This document shows, in pieces, positions 17,069-25,425 of a DNA stretch of 64,000 nt. Under the pieces are notes generated by a model, which was not told where the DNA came from, searched no databases, and saw only the letters and a program-made list of their open reading frames with translations. Within the stretch, counting starts at the first letter, position 1; every line of letters begins with the position of its first letter. Position numbers and translations under genes: made by a program. The stretch covers positions 1 to 64,000 of the forward strand of contig CASFFX010000011.1 of assembly GCA_949294085.1 (NCBI GenBank), given 5' to 3'. Source of the DNA: an uncultured bacterium. Lineage in GTDB: Bacteria; Elusimicrobiota; Elusimicrobia; Elusimicrobiales; Elusimicrobiaceae.

Positions 17069-17590
17069 ATGAAAAAACGTGGTTTACTGTTTATTTGTCT
17101 GCTGCTCTTGTTGTCTTTCGCACCGACGGCGCAGGCCGCCAAGCACTTTACGTTGGATGAAGGGCTGACGGAAGCGGCGGAAAAAATCGGCGGCAGCGCC
17201 CGCATCGCGCCCCAAGCCAATTTGGCGGTGGTGGGGTTTGTGGAAAGCACCCGCCGCACGCGCCTGCCGCTTAGCAGTGTATTGGAGGACGATTTAACCT
17301 CGTTCTTAACGGAAAAGCGGCCCGGGCACGTGGTCGCCAAAAACAATATTGATACGGTGTTGCGCGAGCTGCGCATTACGCGGGACGATTTGTTTGACAG
17401 CCGCCACCGCAAACAATTTGGCAAATTGGCTTCGGCGGATTTGCTGGTCAGCGGCAATTATTGGATTAATCGGCGGGATGTGGTCATTAATATCACGGTC
17501 ATAGACATAGAAAGCGGATTGGCGCTTCTGTCGCACCGCGTGAAAATCCGCAAGTCGCAGTTTGCAAAATATTTATTAGGTATGGATTAA
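17069..17590 (+). CDS. FlgO-like exported protein
   Basis: This 173-residue protein starts with a clear signal peptide (LLFICLLLLLSFAPTAQA, cleavage after AQA) and has no lipobox cysteine. The mature part has LAVVGFVES, a region LSSVLEDDLTSFL, then KLASADLLVSGNYW and VVINITVIDIESGLALL. This order recalls the FlgO domain and, more distantly, CsgG-type outer-membrane assembly proteins: a V-x-F opening strand, a gene-product-defining 'ADLLVSGNY' strand and an 'IDIESG' strand. FlgO helps build an outer-membrane ring around flagella in vibrios. No flagellar gene is nearby here, so a different envelope role is likely. The start at 17069 has GGGGG upstream. The next gene starts 10 bp after the stop. 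Confidence 0.6.
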   Translation: MKKRGLLFICLLLLLSFAPTAQAAKHFTLDEGLTEAAEKIGGSARIAPQANLAVVGFVESTRRTRLPLSSVLEDDLTSFLTEKRPGHVVAKNNIDTVLRELRITRDDLFDSRHRKQFGKLASADLLVSGNYWINRRDVVINITVIDIESGLALLSHRVKIRKSQFAKYLLGMD

Positions 17591-17600
17591 AGGAGAGACT

Positions 17601-18236
17601 ATGAAAAAAGAACTGATGTTGGGCCTGCTGGCAGCAGGCGTTGGACTGCTGAGTGCGTGCGGCTCTAAAAATGTGCTGCAAGCGCCGCAGCTGCAGGTAA
17701 AAGTAGTGGAGACAATCCCCGCTACTTCCGCTCCCGATTGGGTAAACAGCACCCGGGAGTTTTGGGAACAAGGCGGCCAGTATTTTTACCGCGGAACGGC
17801 CGAAGGATTTGCCAACCTGGAAGCCGCCAAACGCGCGGCGGCAGCCGGGGCGCGGGTCAGTTTGGCCGAGCAGGTAAAAAATGTGGTGCGAAATGAATTC
17901 TCGCGGGCGTTGGAAGCGGGCACTTATGATGAAACGACCGGCGGATACCTGAAAGACGTGTTTTTCTCCGCGGTGGATAACATCACCTTAAGTGGCGTGC
18001 AGATTCGCGAGTCTTATCTGCAGCACCTGCTGGAAACGGGAGACCGGGCCGAACGCCTGTATTACCGCGCTTATGTTTTGGCGTCTATCAGCCAGAGCGA
18101 TTACAACAAGCTCGTCCGTGCGGCTTTTAGCGATACCCAAGCGCAAGTAGCCGCCAACAAGAGCGCCAAACAGCTGGCGGCGGAAACGGAAGCCCGTTTT
18201 TGGGCGCAGCAGGAAAAGGACGAGGTCCCGCAATGA
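17601..18236 (+). CDS. LPP20-type lipoprotein (first of two)
   Basis: This 211-residue lipoprotein has a signal sequence ending in the lipobox L-L-S-A-C at residue 20, so it is expected to be lipidated and outer-membrane directed. The mature part opens with APDWVN and continues with a strand (YFYRGTAEGFANLEAAKRAAAAGARVSLAEQV). This is the layout of the LPP20/FlgP family: P-x-W, a G-x-A strand, and an Ala-rich helix. The C-terminal half has a second strand pair (RLYYRAYVLASIS) and a helical tail. AGGAGA precedes the start. The last four bases overlap the start of the next gene (ATGA), indicating translational coupling. Confidence 0.7.
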   Translation: MKKELMLGLLAAGVGLLSACGSKNVLQAPQLQVKVVETIPATSAPDWVNSTREFWEQGGQYFYRGTAEGFANLEAAKRAAAAGARVSLAEQVKNVVRNEFSRALEAGTYDETTGGYLKDVFFSAVDNITLSGVQIRESYLQHLLETGDRAERLYYRAYVLASISQSDYNKLVRAAFSDTQAQVAANKSAKQLAAETEARFWAQQEKDEVPQ

Positions 18237-19006
18237 AACACCTGGTCCTTTTTCTTCTCTTGGGGATATGGGGGGGCGGATGTGTTTCCGCCCCTCAGAT
18301 GCCGCCCTGGGCCGGAAGAAATTGGCAGGAAAAACAGGTTTTTTATTTTAGCGGAATTTCTTCCGGCTGTACCAACGTGGCCTGCGCCCAGGCCGAAGCT
18401 TACCACAATGCTTCCGCCAGTATCGCCGCCTTTTTGGGAACTACCGTATCGTTGGAGACGGAAGGCATGCTGGACAATAACGGGCAGTATTTGCAGGTCC
18501 ATTTTTATTCCGCCACGCGGGAAGTGCCGCTTAGGCATATTCAAGTGGAACAATTTACCGTGTCCCGCGCGCGGCAACAGGTAACGGGGTATGTGTTGGT
18601 GTCCGTGCGGCAAAGCGAAATCCAGGCGGCGTTGGCCCAAATCCAGCAGGAAGCGGAACAGCAAAAAAAGCAGCGGCAGCAGCGGCGCCGGCTGGGGGTT
18701 ATTTCCGTGCATGCCCCGCGGCATTGGAACGATTTTGCCGGGCAAATGAATCAATTTTTAAGCCAAGCCGGATACGTTACCGGCACAAACGGCCGCGGTT
18801 TATTTGTGCAAGTGGAGGCATTTGCCTGCGATTCCAGCCGGTTGCAAGACATCCAAATTTGCGCCTTGCAGGCAAAAGTGCGCTTTGGCCCGCGCGAGTT
18901 TGTTTATAGCGCCAAAGGGTACGGCCGCACGTTGGCCCAGGCGCGGCAAGAGGCCATCCGGGCGTTGGTCGGGCAAATTCCGCAGGATATTTTGGAGGGA
19001 AAATGA
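18233..19006 (+). CDS. LPP20-like lipoprotein (second of two)
   Basis: This 257-residue protein has a short signal sequence with lipobox G-G-G-C at about residue 17. Its N-terminal half repeats the LPP20-like layout (PPWAGRNW, FYFSGISSG, an Ala-rich helix AEAYHNASASIAAFLG, then GYVLVSVRQSE). A Gln/Lys-rich helix of about 30 residues follows. A second domain of about 100 residues contains paired cysteines (FACDSSR and IQICAL) and an Ala-rich helix at the end. The start at 18233 overlaps the upstream stop by 4 bp, and its own stop overlaps the autotransporter start by 4 bp. It is probably an outer-membrane partner of the neighbours. Confidence 0.65.
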   Translation: MKHLVLFLLLGIWGGGCVSAPQMPPWAGRNWQEKQVFYFSGISSGCTNVACAQAEAYHNASASIAAFLGTTVSLETEGMLDNNGQYLQVHFYSATREVPLRHIQVEQFTVSRARQQVTGYVLVSVRQSEIQAALAQIQQEAEQQKKQRQQRRRLGVISVHAPRHWNDFAGQMNQFLSQAGYVTGTNGRGLFVQVEAFACDSSRLQDIQICALQAKVRFGPREFVYSAKGYGRTLAQARQEAIRALVGQIPQDILEGK

Positions 19007-21081
19007 AGAAAATTTTATGCTTGTTATGCGTGTTTTTGGGCTCGGTTTTCCCTGCCCGGGCGGATAAGACCGTGATGAATAATCCCTGGGGGTACAGCTA
19101 TTACACGCCGGCCCATTTAAGCAATTTGTCTTTTCAAGACATTTCCTCGGCCCAGGCCGCCAATGCGGTATTTGTGTATGGAACGACGGTCAATTTTGAT
19201 GAGGTGGATTTCAAAAACAACACCAGCCACGGCCTTTACCTGCACGCCGTCAACGGCCCCATTACGCTGAACCATATGTATTTTTATAATAACACGGGGG
19301 GCGCGGCGTCCTTTTGGCAGAGCCAGCAAACCATCCGCAATTCGGTGTTTAGGCACAATTCCCACGCTTCCGGCTTTGGCGGCGCTTTGTATATCCCCAA
19401 TCCGCATACGTTAACCGCCAGTCAGCTTTCCTTTTTGGACAACAGCGCCGAAAAAGGCGGCGCCCTCTACGCCGGGGATCAGCTTACTCTGCAGGGCGGC
19501 GGCATTACTTTTGCCCATAACACCGCGTTGCAGGGCGGCGGCATTTACGCCAGCCGGGATTTAACCTTAGCGGCCACCGGCGGGGACATCCTTTTTTCCG
19601 GCAATGAAGGCGGGGCGGTGTACATGGCCAACGGCACGCTTACCCTGCGGCCGGCCGGCGGGAACATTATTTTTAAGGATGACATTTTGGGGCCTGCCCG
19701 GGTGAATATTGTGGTGGCGGGGAACGGAAGCGGCCAAGCCCAATTTTATCAGGCCCTTTCCAATGCCTCTGTTTCCTTGCAATCCGGGTTGGCCTATTTT
19801 AACCCGCAGGCACGTTGGACGGCGCTGGTCTTGCAGGCGGACGGCGGAAGTTTGTATTTATCGGACGGCCAGACCGCCGGGTTAAATTTGGGCGAAGTGC
19901 GTTTGAACCGCGATTTGCATCTCGTCCCGGAGGTCAATTTGCAAACGGACACGATGGACAGCCTGGATTTGGATCGGGTGTCCGGTACGGGGGCCGTGGT
20001 GGTGGACCGTTTTGATTTGCTGCGAGAGGACACCCAACAGCCTTCTGCAGTGGATTTTATGACGGGCGCAAAACCCGAGGTCCGCCTGCCGCGCACGGTA
20101 AACGGCAGTATCTACGCCTACGATGTTTCTTACAATCCGGCCACCGGGCAGATTGTCTTTGTTCCGCGGGCTCCGGGCGTGGCCGGGGCCGACCCTTCCG
20201 ACAGCGCCAGTTTTAATCCGTCCGTACTGGTGCAGCCCCTGCGTTCTTATTTGGCGCTTCATATGCTGCAGGAGTCTATGTCGCCCCTGCAGCACCGCCG
20301 CCAGAGCCGTTTCCTGCATTACGACGATGCCGCCGCTTCTTTTTACGTAACCCCGTACTTAACGGGCGGGCGTGTGAAATTTACCAATCATTTGCAGACG
20401 GATACGTCCCTTTCCGGAGTTCAAGCCGGGTGGACGAGTGCGGATTGGGGCCTGGCCGAGCGTTTTGCAATTACGGGCGGTTTTAACGTGGGCTTTGTGG
20501 GGAGCAAAAACAAATATCAAAACAGGCAGTTGGATATGAGCGGCTATCAAGCGGGGGCTGAATTAAATATTTACAGCGGGAACTGGTGGCTGGGATTGAC
20601 GGGGCAGGCGGCCGCGGTGTCCTCGGAAGCATTAAACGAAAAACAAACCCAGCCCGCCTTATGGGGGGCGGCGGCGGTCAAATGGCACCTTCCTTTGAAC
20701 GACAACGGCTGGATTTTGGCCCCTTATGCGCAGGCCGGGTATGGATGGGTCCGCCGCGGCGAGGATCAGCGGCAGGGAAACGCTACATTAACGGGCGGCG
20801 TGTTTTCGTTGATACAGCTGCAAGGAGGGGCGGAAATCATCAAATCGTATAATGACCTGTGGCATTGGTATATAGGGGGCAGTATGGTTCGGCAAATTAC
20901 TCGGGCCGATGTGTTTTATGCAAACGACGCCCGTTTGCCGGAGTTTGAAACGGCCCCTTTTGTACAGGTGCAGGCGGGATTTCAAACCGAAACGGACGGC
21001 CGCTGGATGTGGGGCGGTGCTTTGACGGGGAGTTTGGGCGCGGTGCAGCAATTTGGCGTTCAACTTATCGTGCAGTTTTAA
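19003..21081 (+). CDS. Pmp-type autotransporter
   Basis: This 692-residue exported protein has a signal peptide (ILCLLCVFLGSVFPARA). The passenger, residues 30-400, has repeats like those of chlamydial polymorphic membrane proteins: F-x-x-N (FKNNTS, FYNNTG, FRHNSH, FLDNSA, FAHNTA, FSGNEG), each followed by G-G-A or G-G-G-I-Y. This predicts a beta-helix. The last 270 residues form an autotransporter barrel with alternating strands and a final Phe (QLIVQF). Its start overlaps the preceding lipoprotein stop by 4 bp, so it is made from the same mRNA. A likely view is that the two lipoproteins and the FlgO-like protein help its surface assembly. Confidence 0.85.
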   Translation: MKKILCLLCVFLGSVFPARADKTVMNNPWGYSYYTPAHLSNLSFQDISSAQAANAVFVYGTTVNFDEVDFKNNTSHGLYLHAVNGPITLNHMYFYNNTGGAASFWQSQQTIRNSVFRHNSHASGFGGALYIPNPHTLTASQLSFLDNSAEKGGALYAGDQLTLQGGGITFAHNTALQGGGIYASRDLTLAATGGDILFSGNEGGAVYMANGTLTLRPAGGNIIFKDDILGPARVNIVVAGNGSGQAQFYQALSNASVSLQSGLAYFNPQARWTALVLQADGGSLYLSDGQTAGLNLGEVRLNRDLHLVPEVNLQTDTMDSLDLDRVSGTGAVVVDRFDLLREDTQQPSAVDFMTGAKPEVRLPRTVNGSIYAYDVSYNPATGQIVFVPRAPGVAGADPSDSASFNPSVLVQPLRSYLALHMLQESMSPLQHRRQSRFLHYDDAAASFYVTPYLTGGRVKFTNHLQTDTSLSGVQAGWTSADWGLAERFAITGGFNVGFVGSKNKYQNRQLDMSGYQAGAELNIYSGNWWLGLTGQAAAVSSEALNEKQTQPALWGAAAVKWHLPLNDNGWILAPYAQAGYGWVRRGEDQRQGNATLTGGVFSLIQLQGGAEIIKSYNDLWHWYIGGSMVRQITRADVFYANDARLPEFETAPFVQVQAGFQTETDGRWMWGGALTGSLGAVQQFGVQLIVQF

Positions 21082-21104
21082 GGGAATCCAAACTGAAAAA
21101 ACAC

Positions 21105-21137
21105 GCAAAAAACCCGGCCTAAGGCCGGGTTTTATTT
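21105..21137. terminator. Bidirectional terminator
   Basis: An 8-bp stem ACCCGGCC/GGCCGGGT with a 3-base loop has A-runs on the left and T-runs on the right. It lies between the converging autotransporter and ChaN-like genes. Confidence 0.88.
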
Positions 21138-21143
21138 GCAAAC

Positions 21144-22406
21144 TTAGTGCCGCCCGCGCTTGTTTTTTATATAAGAAGGCTTTTTGGGTTTGGACAAGAG
21201 GGGGAAGTCTTTCGGGTCGATCAAAATGCGCATATCAAACCCGGCTGCGCGGCGCAGAACGGGGTCGTCCCACGTCAGCACTTTTTGCTCCAAAAACGGA
21301 TAGCGGAATGAGTCCAGCAAGTCCAGCGCGTGGAACGGCGTTTCTTCGTCTGCTTCGCGGGTCAACAGACTGATGACAAACGTCTTTTCCTTCGGCAGTC
21401 GCGAGCCGACGGACTGGGAAGATTGATAATTTACGTGCATTTCCCCGGCATAAATAATAAACAGCGCGTCCGGATAGCGTTTGCGCAGGGTTTGGATTTC
21501 CTGCAGCCACGCTTGGTTGCGCAGGCGTACGCCTTCCGGCATGGCAAAAGTGGCTACCAAGGTGGCGTCTTCTTCATGTTCCAGCAGGGTGGATTCCACG
21601 ACGGTTCCGCTTTCCGAATAAAAGACAAAGCGCGGTTCCAGCCCGCGTACGTTAATGCCCAATTTTTGGGCGGCCAGCAACAGGTGGGCATAGTCCGGGT
21701 CGGCCGTTTGCATTTTTTGAAGCGGTAATTTTTTGGCGGCCCCCGCGGGCAAAAATTCCGTCAGCAGAAAAATTTTCCGTTCGGGGTTTTGGGCCTTGTA
21801 TTGCCGCAAAAAGCGAATCAACAACGCTTGAATAACCGGTTGATTGTGCTCTTCCCCCAACAGCAAATAATCGGCGTCCGGGGGCACGCGCTGCAGCATG
21901 GCTTGGCTCAGGGAATCTATATCCCAAGTTTGATGGGGAAATTGAACCCGCTTTTTCCATAAAGCAGGCGCCCAGCGGCGGGCGGTGGCCAGGGCTTGTT
22001 CGCGGTCGCGGATTAAAGCTTTTAAGGCGCGGTTATTGGCCGCCAAAAAATAGTTTTGCTTGGCCTCGGCAGAAAGCCGTTTCCAAAAGGGCACTTCGTC
22101 ATAGGGGCCCGTCAAGGGGCGCCGTGCCTTCCAAAAAAAGGGATTGTCTGCGGGCAGTTCTTCGGCAGACCAGAGGTTCAGTTGCTCCCGCGGAATAGGC
22201 GGCAGCTGTTTGCGCGTCCGCGGGACGCGGTTCTTCAAAATCCGCTCCACCTTGGAAGGCGTGAGCTTGGTCTTGGTAAACGCTCGTTTGAAGGGGGAGA
22301 CTGCGTTTGTCAACCCTTGCGCCGCCGCTTGCTGCCCCGGCCAAACGCACAGGGTAAGCAAGGCACCCAAGAAAAGCGTACACAAAAGGCGGCTTCGTTT
22401 TTGCAT
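21144..22406 (-). CDS. Exported ChaN/TIKI-like protein (tandem copy 1)
   Basis: This 420-residue exported protein has a signal peptide ending QQAAAQ. The start at 22406 has AGGAG seven bases upstream, which favours it over a longer reading from 22442. The core at about residues 180-340 has DYLLLGEEHNQPVIQALLI, IFLLTEFLPAG, GLEPRFVF and ALFIIYAGEMHVNY. This matches the pattern of the ChaN-like/TIKI superfamily: a G-E-x-H at the start and a G-x-x-H later. ChaN in Campylobacter binds haem, and TIKI/TraB relatives are metal-dependent peptidases. A family-specific N-terminal region (PPIPREQL) and C-terminal tail (LTWDDPVLRRAAGFDMRIL) are shared with the next two genes. The substrate is unknown. 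Confidence 0.72.
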   Translation of the reverse strand: MQKRSRLLCTLFLGALLTLCVWPGQQAAAQGLTNAVSPFKRAFTKTKLTPSKVERILKNRVPRTRKQLPPIPREQLNLWSAEELPADNPFFWKARRPLTGPYDEVPFWKRLSAEAKQNYFLAANNRALKALIRDREQALATARRWAPALWKKRVQFPHQTWDIDSLSQAMLQRVPPDADYLLLGEEHNQPVIQALLIRFLRQYKAQNPERKIFLLTEFLPAGAAKKLPLQKMQTADPDYAHLLLAAQKLGINVRGLEPRFVFYSESGTVVESTLLEHEEDATLVATFAMPEGVRLRNQAWLQEIQTLRKRYPDALFIIYAGEMHVNYQSSQSVGSRLPKEKTFVISLLTREADEETPFHALDLLDSFRYPFLEQKVLTWDDPVLRRAAGFDMRILIDPKDFPLLSKPKKPSYIKNKRGRH

Positions 22407-22438
22407 AAAGAGGCTCCTAAAAAGGGAAAAATAATCCT

Positions 22439-22559
22439 GCATTTTACGTCTGATAATATCTTAACCGTTTCGTCGGGCCGCGGCCAGGGCCCTTGGACCT
22501 ACTTGGGGTTGGGCCAAAAGACCTGCAAATAAAAAGCCCCGTCGGCAGACGGGGCTTGG
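22439..22559 (-). repeat. ~120-bp direct repeat, copy A (upstream region of ChaN-like copy 1)
   Basis: This block is highly similar base for base to 23852-23973. On the minus strand it holds the terminator of copy 2, a conserved middle (CCCAAGTAGGTCCAAGGGCC at its core) and an AT-rich TATTAT region that may be the promoter of copy 1. It probably arose with the tandem gene duplication. Confidence 0.8.
22529..22558 (-). terminator. Terminator of ChaN-like copy 2
   Basis: A 9-bp stem AGCCCCGTC/GACGGGGCT is followed by a T-run on the minus strand, just after the stop of copy 2. Confidence 0.88.
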
Positions 22560-22568
22560 AAACTTCGT

Positions 22569-23822
22569 TTAATCTAGCGGTTGATATAACGCTTTTAAGA
22601 ATTTTCCGACTCTCCCTTTTGGAAAATCGTTTTGATTGAGCACAATGCGCATGTCAAATCCGGCGGCGCGGCGCAGGGCGGGGTTATCCCACGTCAGCAA
22701 GCGTTGTGCAAAAAAAGGATATTTGGCCTGACCGACAAAATCCAAAAGGTCGTGTATCTTTGGATCGTTTGACTTTTGATAAAAGAAGGTAATCAGGAAG
22801 GTCTTGTCGGCCGGCAGTTGGCTGCCGATGGAGAAGGGCACGAGATAATTTACGTGTTCCGTCCCGGCCCAAATAATAAACAATGCATCCGGGTTGTGTT
22901 TGCGCAGGTTTTGAATATTGGCTATCCATTGGCGGTTGCGCAGGCGCATGCCTTCTGCCGTAGCCGCTGCGGGCACGACGTTTGTGCCCTCTTCCAAAGC
23001 GAAGGCTTCGTGGGCTACTTCCACTTTTGTATCGGAAAAACACACAAAGCGCGGTTCCAACCCGCGGACCAACATCCCCATTTTTTGGGCCGTGTCCAGC
23101 ACATGGGCATAGCTGGGGTCCGCTTCCTTCATGGTTTGCAGGAGTAAGGGTTTTATGCCGCCGCTGGGTAAAAATTCCGTCAGCAGAAAAATCTTCCGGT
23201 CCGGGTTCTGCGCGCGCACCTGGCGCAAAAAGCGCGCCATTACCGTATGCATGGCCGGGAATTCGTGTCTTTCACCAAGCAACAGGTAATCTGTATTTTT
23301 TGGGATGCGCTCCAGCATAATTTTAGTCAGGTCGGCGGTTTCCAAGGGCTGATCCCCTGTTTTTACGCGGTTTTTCCACAAAATGGGCGCCATCCGTTTG
23401 GTATTGTTAAATACTCGGGATCGGCGTTTGAGGAACGTTTTTAAGGCACGGTTGTTGGCCGCAATGAAATAGTTGCGCTTGGCTTCGGAGGAAAGCTGGT
23501 CCCAAAACGGGATGTTTTCATACGGGCTGGAAAGCGGACGGCGGGTTTCCCATTTGGAAAAACGGACAATGGGCAGCTTTTCCACGGGCCAGTATCCAAG
23601 TTGTTTTTTGGGAATAGGCGGCAGTTGTTTGCGCGTCCGCGAAACGCGTTCCTTCAAAATCCGCTCCACTTTGGGAGGGGTGAGCTTGGTCGTGGTAAAC
23701 GCTCGTTTGAAGTGGGAGGCTGCGTTTTTCACTCCTTGTGCCTCCGCTTGCTGCCCCGGCCAAACGCACAGGGCAAACAAGGTAAAGGGAAGACAAAATA
23801 AAAGGCGGCTTCGTTTTTGCAT
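22569..23822 (-). CDS. Exported ChaN/TIKI-like protein (tandem copy 2)
   Basis: This 417-residue protein is a close paralogue of the genes on either side. It has a signal peptide ending QQAEAQ, with the start at 23822 supported by AGGAG, as in copy 1. The core motifs are DYLLLGERHEFPAMH (G-E-R-H instead of G-E-E-H), IFLLTEFLPSGG, GLEPRFVCF and ALFIIWAGTEHVNY. The shared tail LTWDNPALRRAAGFDMRIVL is present. In the extended frame upstream of the signal peptide nothing is conserved. A role in haem or metal handling, or periplasmic proteolysis, is possible from the superfamily. The sequence does not decide. Confidence 0.72.
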   Translation of the reverse strand: MQKRSRLLFCLPFTLFALCVWPGQQAEAQGVKNAASHFKRAFTTTKLTPPKVERILKERVSRTRKQLPPIPKKQLGYWPVEKLPIVRFSKWETRRPLSSPYENIPFWDQLSSEAKRNYFIAANNRALKTFLKRRSRVFNNTKRMAPILWKNRVKTGDQPLETADLTKIMLERIPKNTDYLLLGERHEFPAMHTVMARFLRQVRAQNPDRKIFLLTEFLPSGGIKPLLLQTMKEADPSYAHVLDTAQKMGMLVRGLEPRFVCFSDTKVEVAHEAFALEEGTNVVPAAATAEGMRLRNRQWIANIQNLRKHNPDALFIIWAGTEHVNYLVPFSIGSQLPADKTFLITFFYQKSNDPKIHDLLDFVGQAKYPFFAQRLLTWDNPALRRAAGFDMRIVLNQNDFPKGRVGKFLKALYQPLD

Positions 23823-23851
23823 AAGGCGGCTCCTAAAAGGGGAATCATCGC

Positions 23852-23973
23852 GCATTTTACGTTTGATAATATCTTAACCGTTTCGGCGTGCCGCAGCCAG
23901 GGCCCTTGGACCTACTTGGGGTTGGGCCAAAAGGCCTGCAAACAAAAAGCCCCCGTCGGAAGGCGGGGGCTTG
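23852..23973 (-). repeat. ~120-bp direct repeat, copy B (upstream region of ChaN-like copy 2)
   Basis: This matches 22439-22559 with few differences. It contains the terminator of copy 3 and the likely promoter region of copy 2. A third, much diverged version appears around 25330-25412, upstream of copy 3. Confidence 0.8.
23944..23972 (-). terminator. Terminator of ChaN-like copy 3
   Basis: A GC-rich stem (AAGCCCCCG / CGGGGGCTT region) is followed by T residues on the minus strand, right after the stop of copy 3. Confidence 0.85.
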
Positions 23974-23983
23974 AAAACAGGGT

Positions 23984-25243
23984 TTAATCTTGCGGGGGAT
24001 AGAGCTCTTTTAAGAGCTTGCCGACTTTCCCTTTCGGAAAATCTTTTTGATTGAGCAAAATGCGCATGTCAAATCCGGCGGCGCGGCGCAAAGCCGGGTC
24101 ATCCCACGTCAGCAAGCGCTGCGTAAAGAAAGGATATTTCCCCTGGCCGGCAAAATCCAACACATCGCAGGGTTCCGGATTGTTCAAATCCTGAGAATAT
24201 ATGTCAATCAGAAAGGTCTTTTCGGCCGGGAGGTGATTGCTGATGGATAATGGCGTAAGATAGCCCAAGTGTTCCGCACCGGCCCAAATAATAAACAGTG
24301 CGTCCGGGTTGTGCTTGCGCAGGGCTTGGATATCGGCTATCCATTGGCGGTTGCGCAGGCGGATGGCTTCCGGCGTAGCCGCCGCGGGTACGATGTTTTC
24401 GTCCACTTCCAAAACAATGTCTTTGTGGGCTACTTCCACTTCTGCATCGGCGAAAAACACAAAGCGCGGTTCCAGCCCACGGACCAACATCCCCATTTTC
24501 TGAGCCGTATTCAGCACATGGGCATAGCTGGGGTCCAGCTCCTTCATTTCCTGCAGTTTTAAGCGTTTCATGGCCCCTCTGGGCAAAAATTCCGTCAGCA
24601 GAAAAATTTTCCGGTCCGGGTTCTGCGCACGCACCTGGCGCAAAAAGCGCACCAACACCGAATGCACGGCCGGGCTTTCGTGTTCTTCGCCAAGCAGCAG
24701 GTAATCCGTATTTTTGGGCATACGGTCCAGCATGATTTTAGTCAGGTCAGCGATTGCCAAGGGCTGGTCCCCGGTTTTTACGCGGTTTCTCCACAGCACA
24801 GCCGCCATCCGTTTGGTATTGGTAAACGCTTGGTCGCGGAGTTTGATGAACGTTTTTAAGGTGCGGTTGTTGGCCGCAATGAAATAGTTGCGTTTGGCTT
24901 CGGAGGACAGCTGATCCCAAAACGGTATATTCTCATACGGGTTGAAAAGTGTGCGGTGGGTTTTCCATTTTGTAAAACTGACAATGGGTAGCTCTTCCGC
25001 GGGCCAGAACTCCAATTGTTTGTTGGGAATAGGCGGCAGTTGTTTGCGCGTCCGCAGAACGCGTTTCTCCAAAATCCGCTCCACTTTGGTAGGGGTGAGC
25101 TCGGGGGAGGAAAACGCCCACTTTAAGCTGCGGACCATGCGCCGTGAAAAACTTCGTGCGGCTAAATCCGGCGCGGGAAATCCTGCCGAAATCAACAACA
25201 TCCCTGCTAAAACAAGTGTCAGCCGTCCCCGATTTGGTTTCAT
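23984..25243 (-). CDS. Exported ChaN/TIKI-like protein (tandem copy 3)
   Basis: This 419-residue protein shares its body with copies 1 and 2 but has a different signal peptide (LTLVLAGMLLISAGFPAPDLAA). Motifs are DYLLLGEEHESPAVH, IFLLTEFLPRGA, GLEPRFVFF, ALFIIWAGAEHLGY (G-Y replaces N-Y) and LTWDDPALRRAAGFDMRILL. The start at 25243 is supported by GGAGGAG. Copies 2 and 3 look closer to each other than either is to copy 1, judged by eye from shared stretches such as RNRQWI and VLRKH-type segments. The 5' region is only weakly similar to the duplicated promoter blocks of copies 1 and 2. Confidence 0.72.
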   Translation of the reverse strand: MKPNRGRLTLVLAGMLLISAGFPAPDLAARSFSRRMVRSLKWAFSSPELTPTKVERILEKRVLRTRKQLPPIPNKQLEFWPAEELPIVSFTKWKTHRTLFNPYENIPFWDQLSSEAKRNYFIAANNRTLKTFIKLRDQAFTNTKRMAAVLWRNRVKTGDQPLAIADLTKIMLDRMPKNTDYLLLGEEHESPAVHSVLVRFLRQVRAQNPDRKIFLLTEFLPRGAMKRLKLQEMKELDPSYAHVLNTAQKMGMLVRGLEPRFVFFADAEVEVAHKDIVLEVDENIVPAAATPEAIRLRNRQWIADIQALRKHNPDALFIIWAGAEHLGYLTPLSISNHLPAEKTFLIDIYSQDLNNPEPCDVLDFAGQGKYPFFTQRLLTWDDPALRRAAGFDMRILLNQKDFPKGKVGKLLKELYPPQD

Positions 25244-25382
25244 AAGCGTACTCCTCCCGTTTTTGTTGGGCTTTAGGCCCTTGGCTGGGCGGCTTTCTAA
25301 AAAACCCGCATGCCGTACAAAGAGTCTATTGTATTATCCTAACCAATCTGCCCGCTTCGGACCAGGGTCCTTGGACCCATAT

Positions 25383-25413
25383 GCCCCTGGGCCTTAGGGC
25401 CTGGGGCAGTTAG
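25383..25413 (-). promoter_or_regulatory. GC-rich inverted repeat downstream of the thermonuclease gene
   Basis: TGCCCC...GGGGCA flank an internal GGCC-TTA-GGGCC, giving an imperfect hairpin after the thermonuclease stop codon. There is no T-run, so terminator function is uncertain. Confidence 0.35.
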
Positions 25414-25425
25414 AACGCGCGGCGG

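Noticed and set aside
17069-21081. Flagellar outer-membrane ring genes
   Set aside because: FlgO/FlgP-like features are present but there is no other flagellar gene in 64 kb and the cluster ends in an autotransporter.
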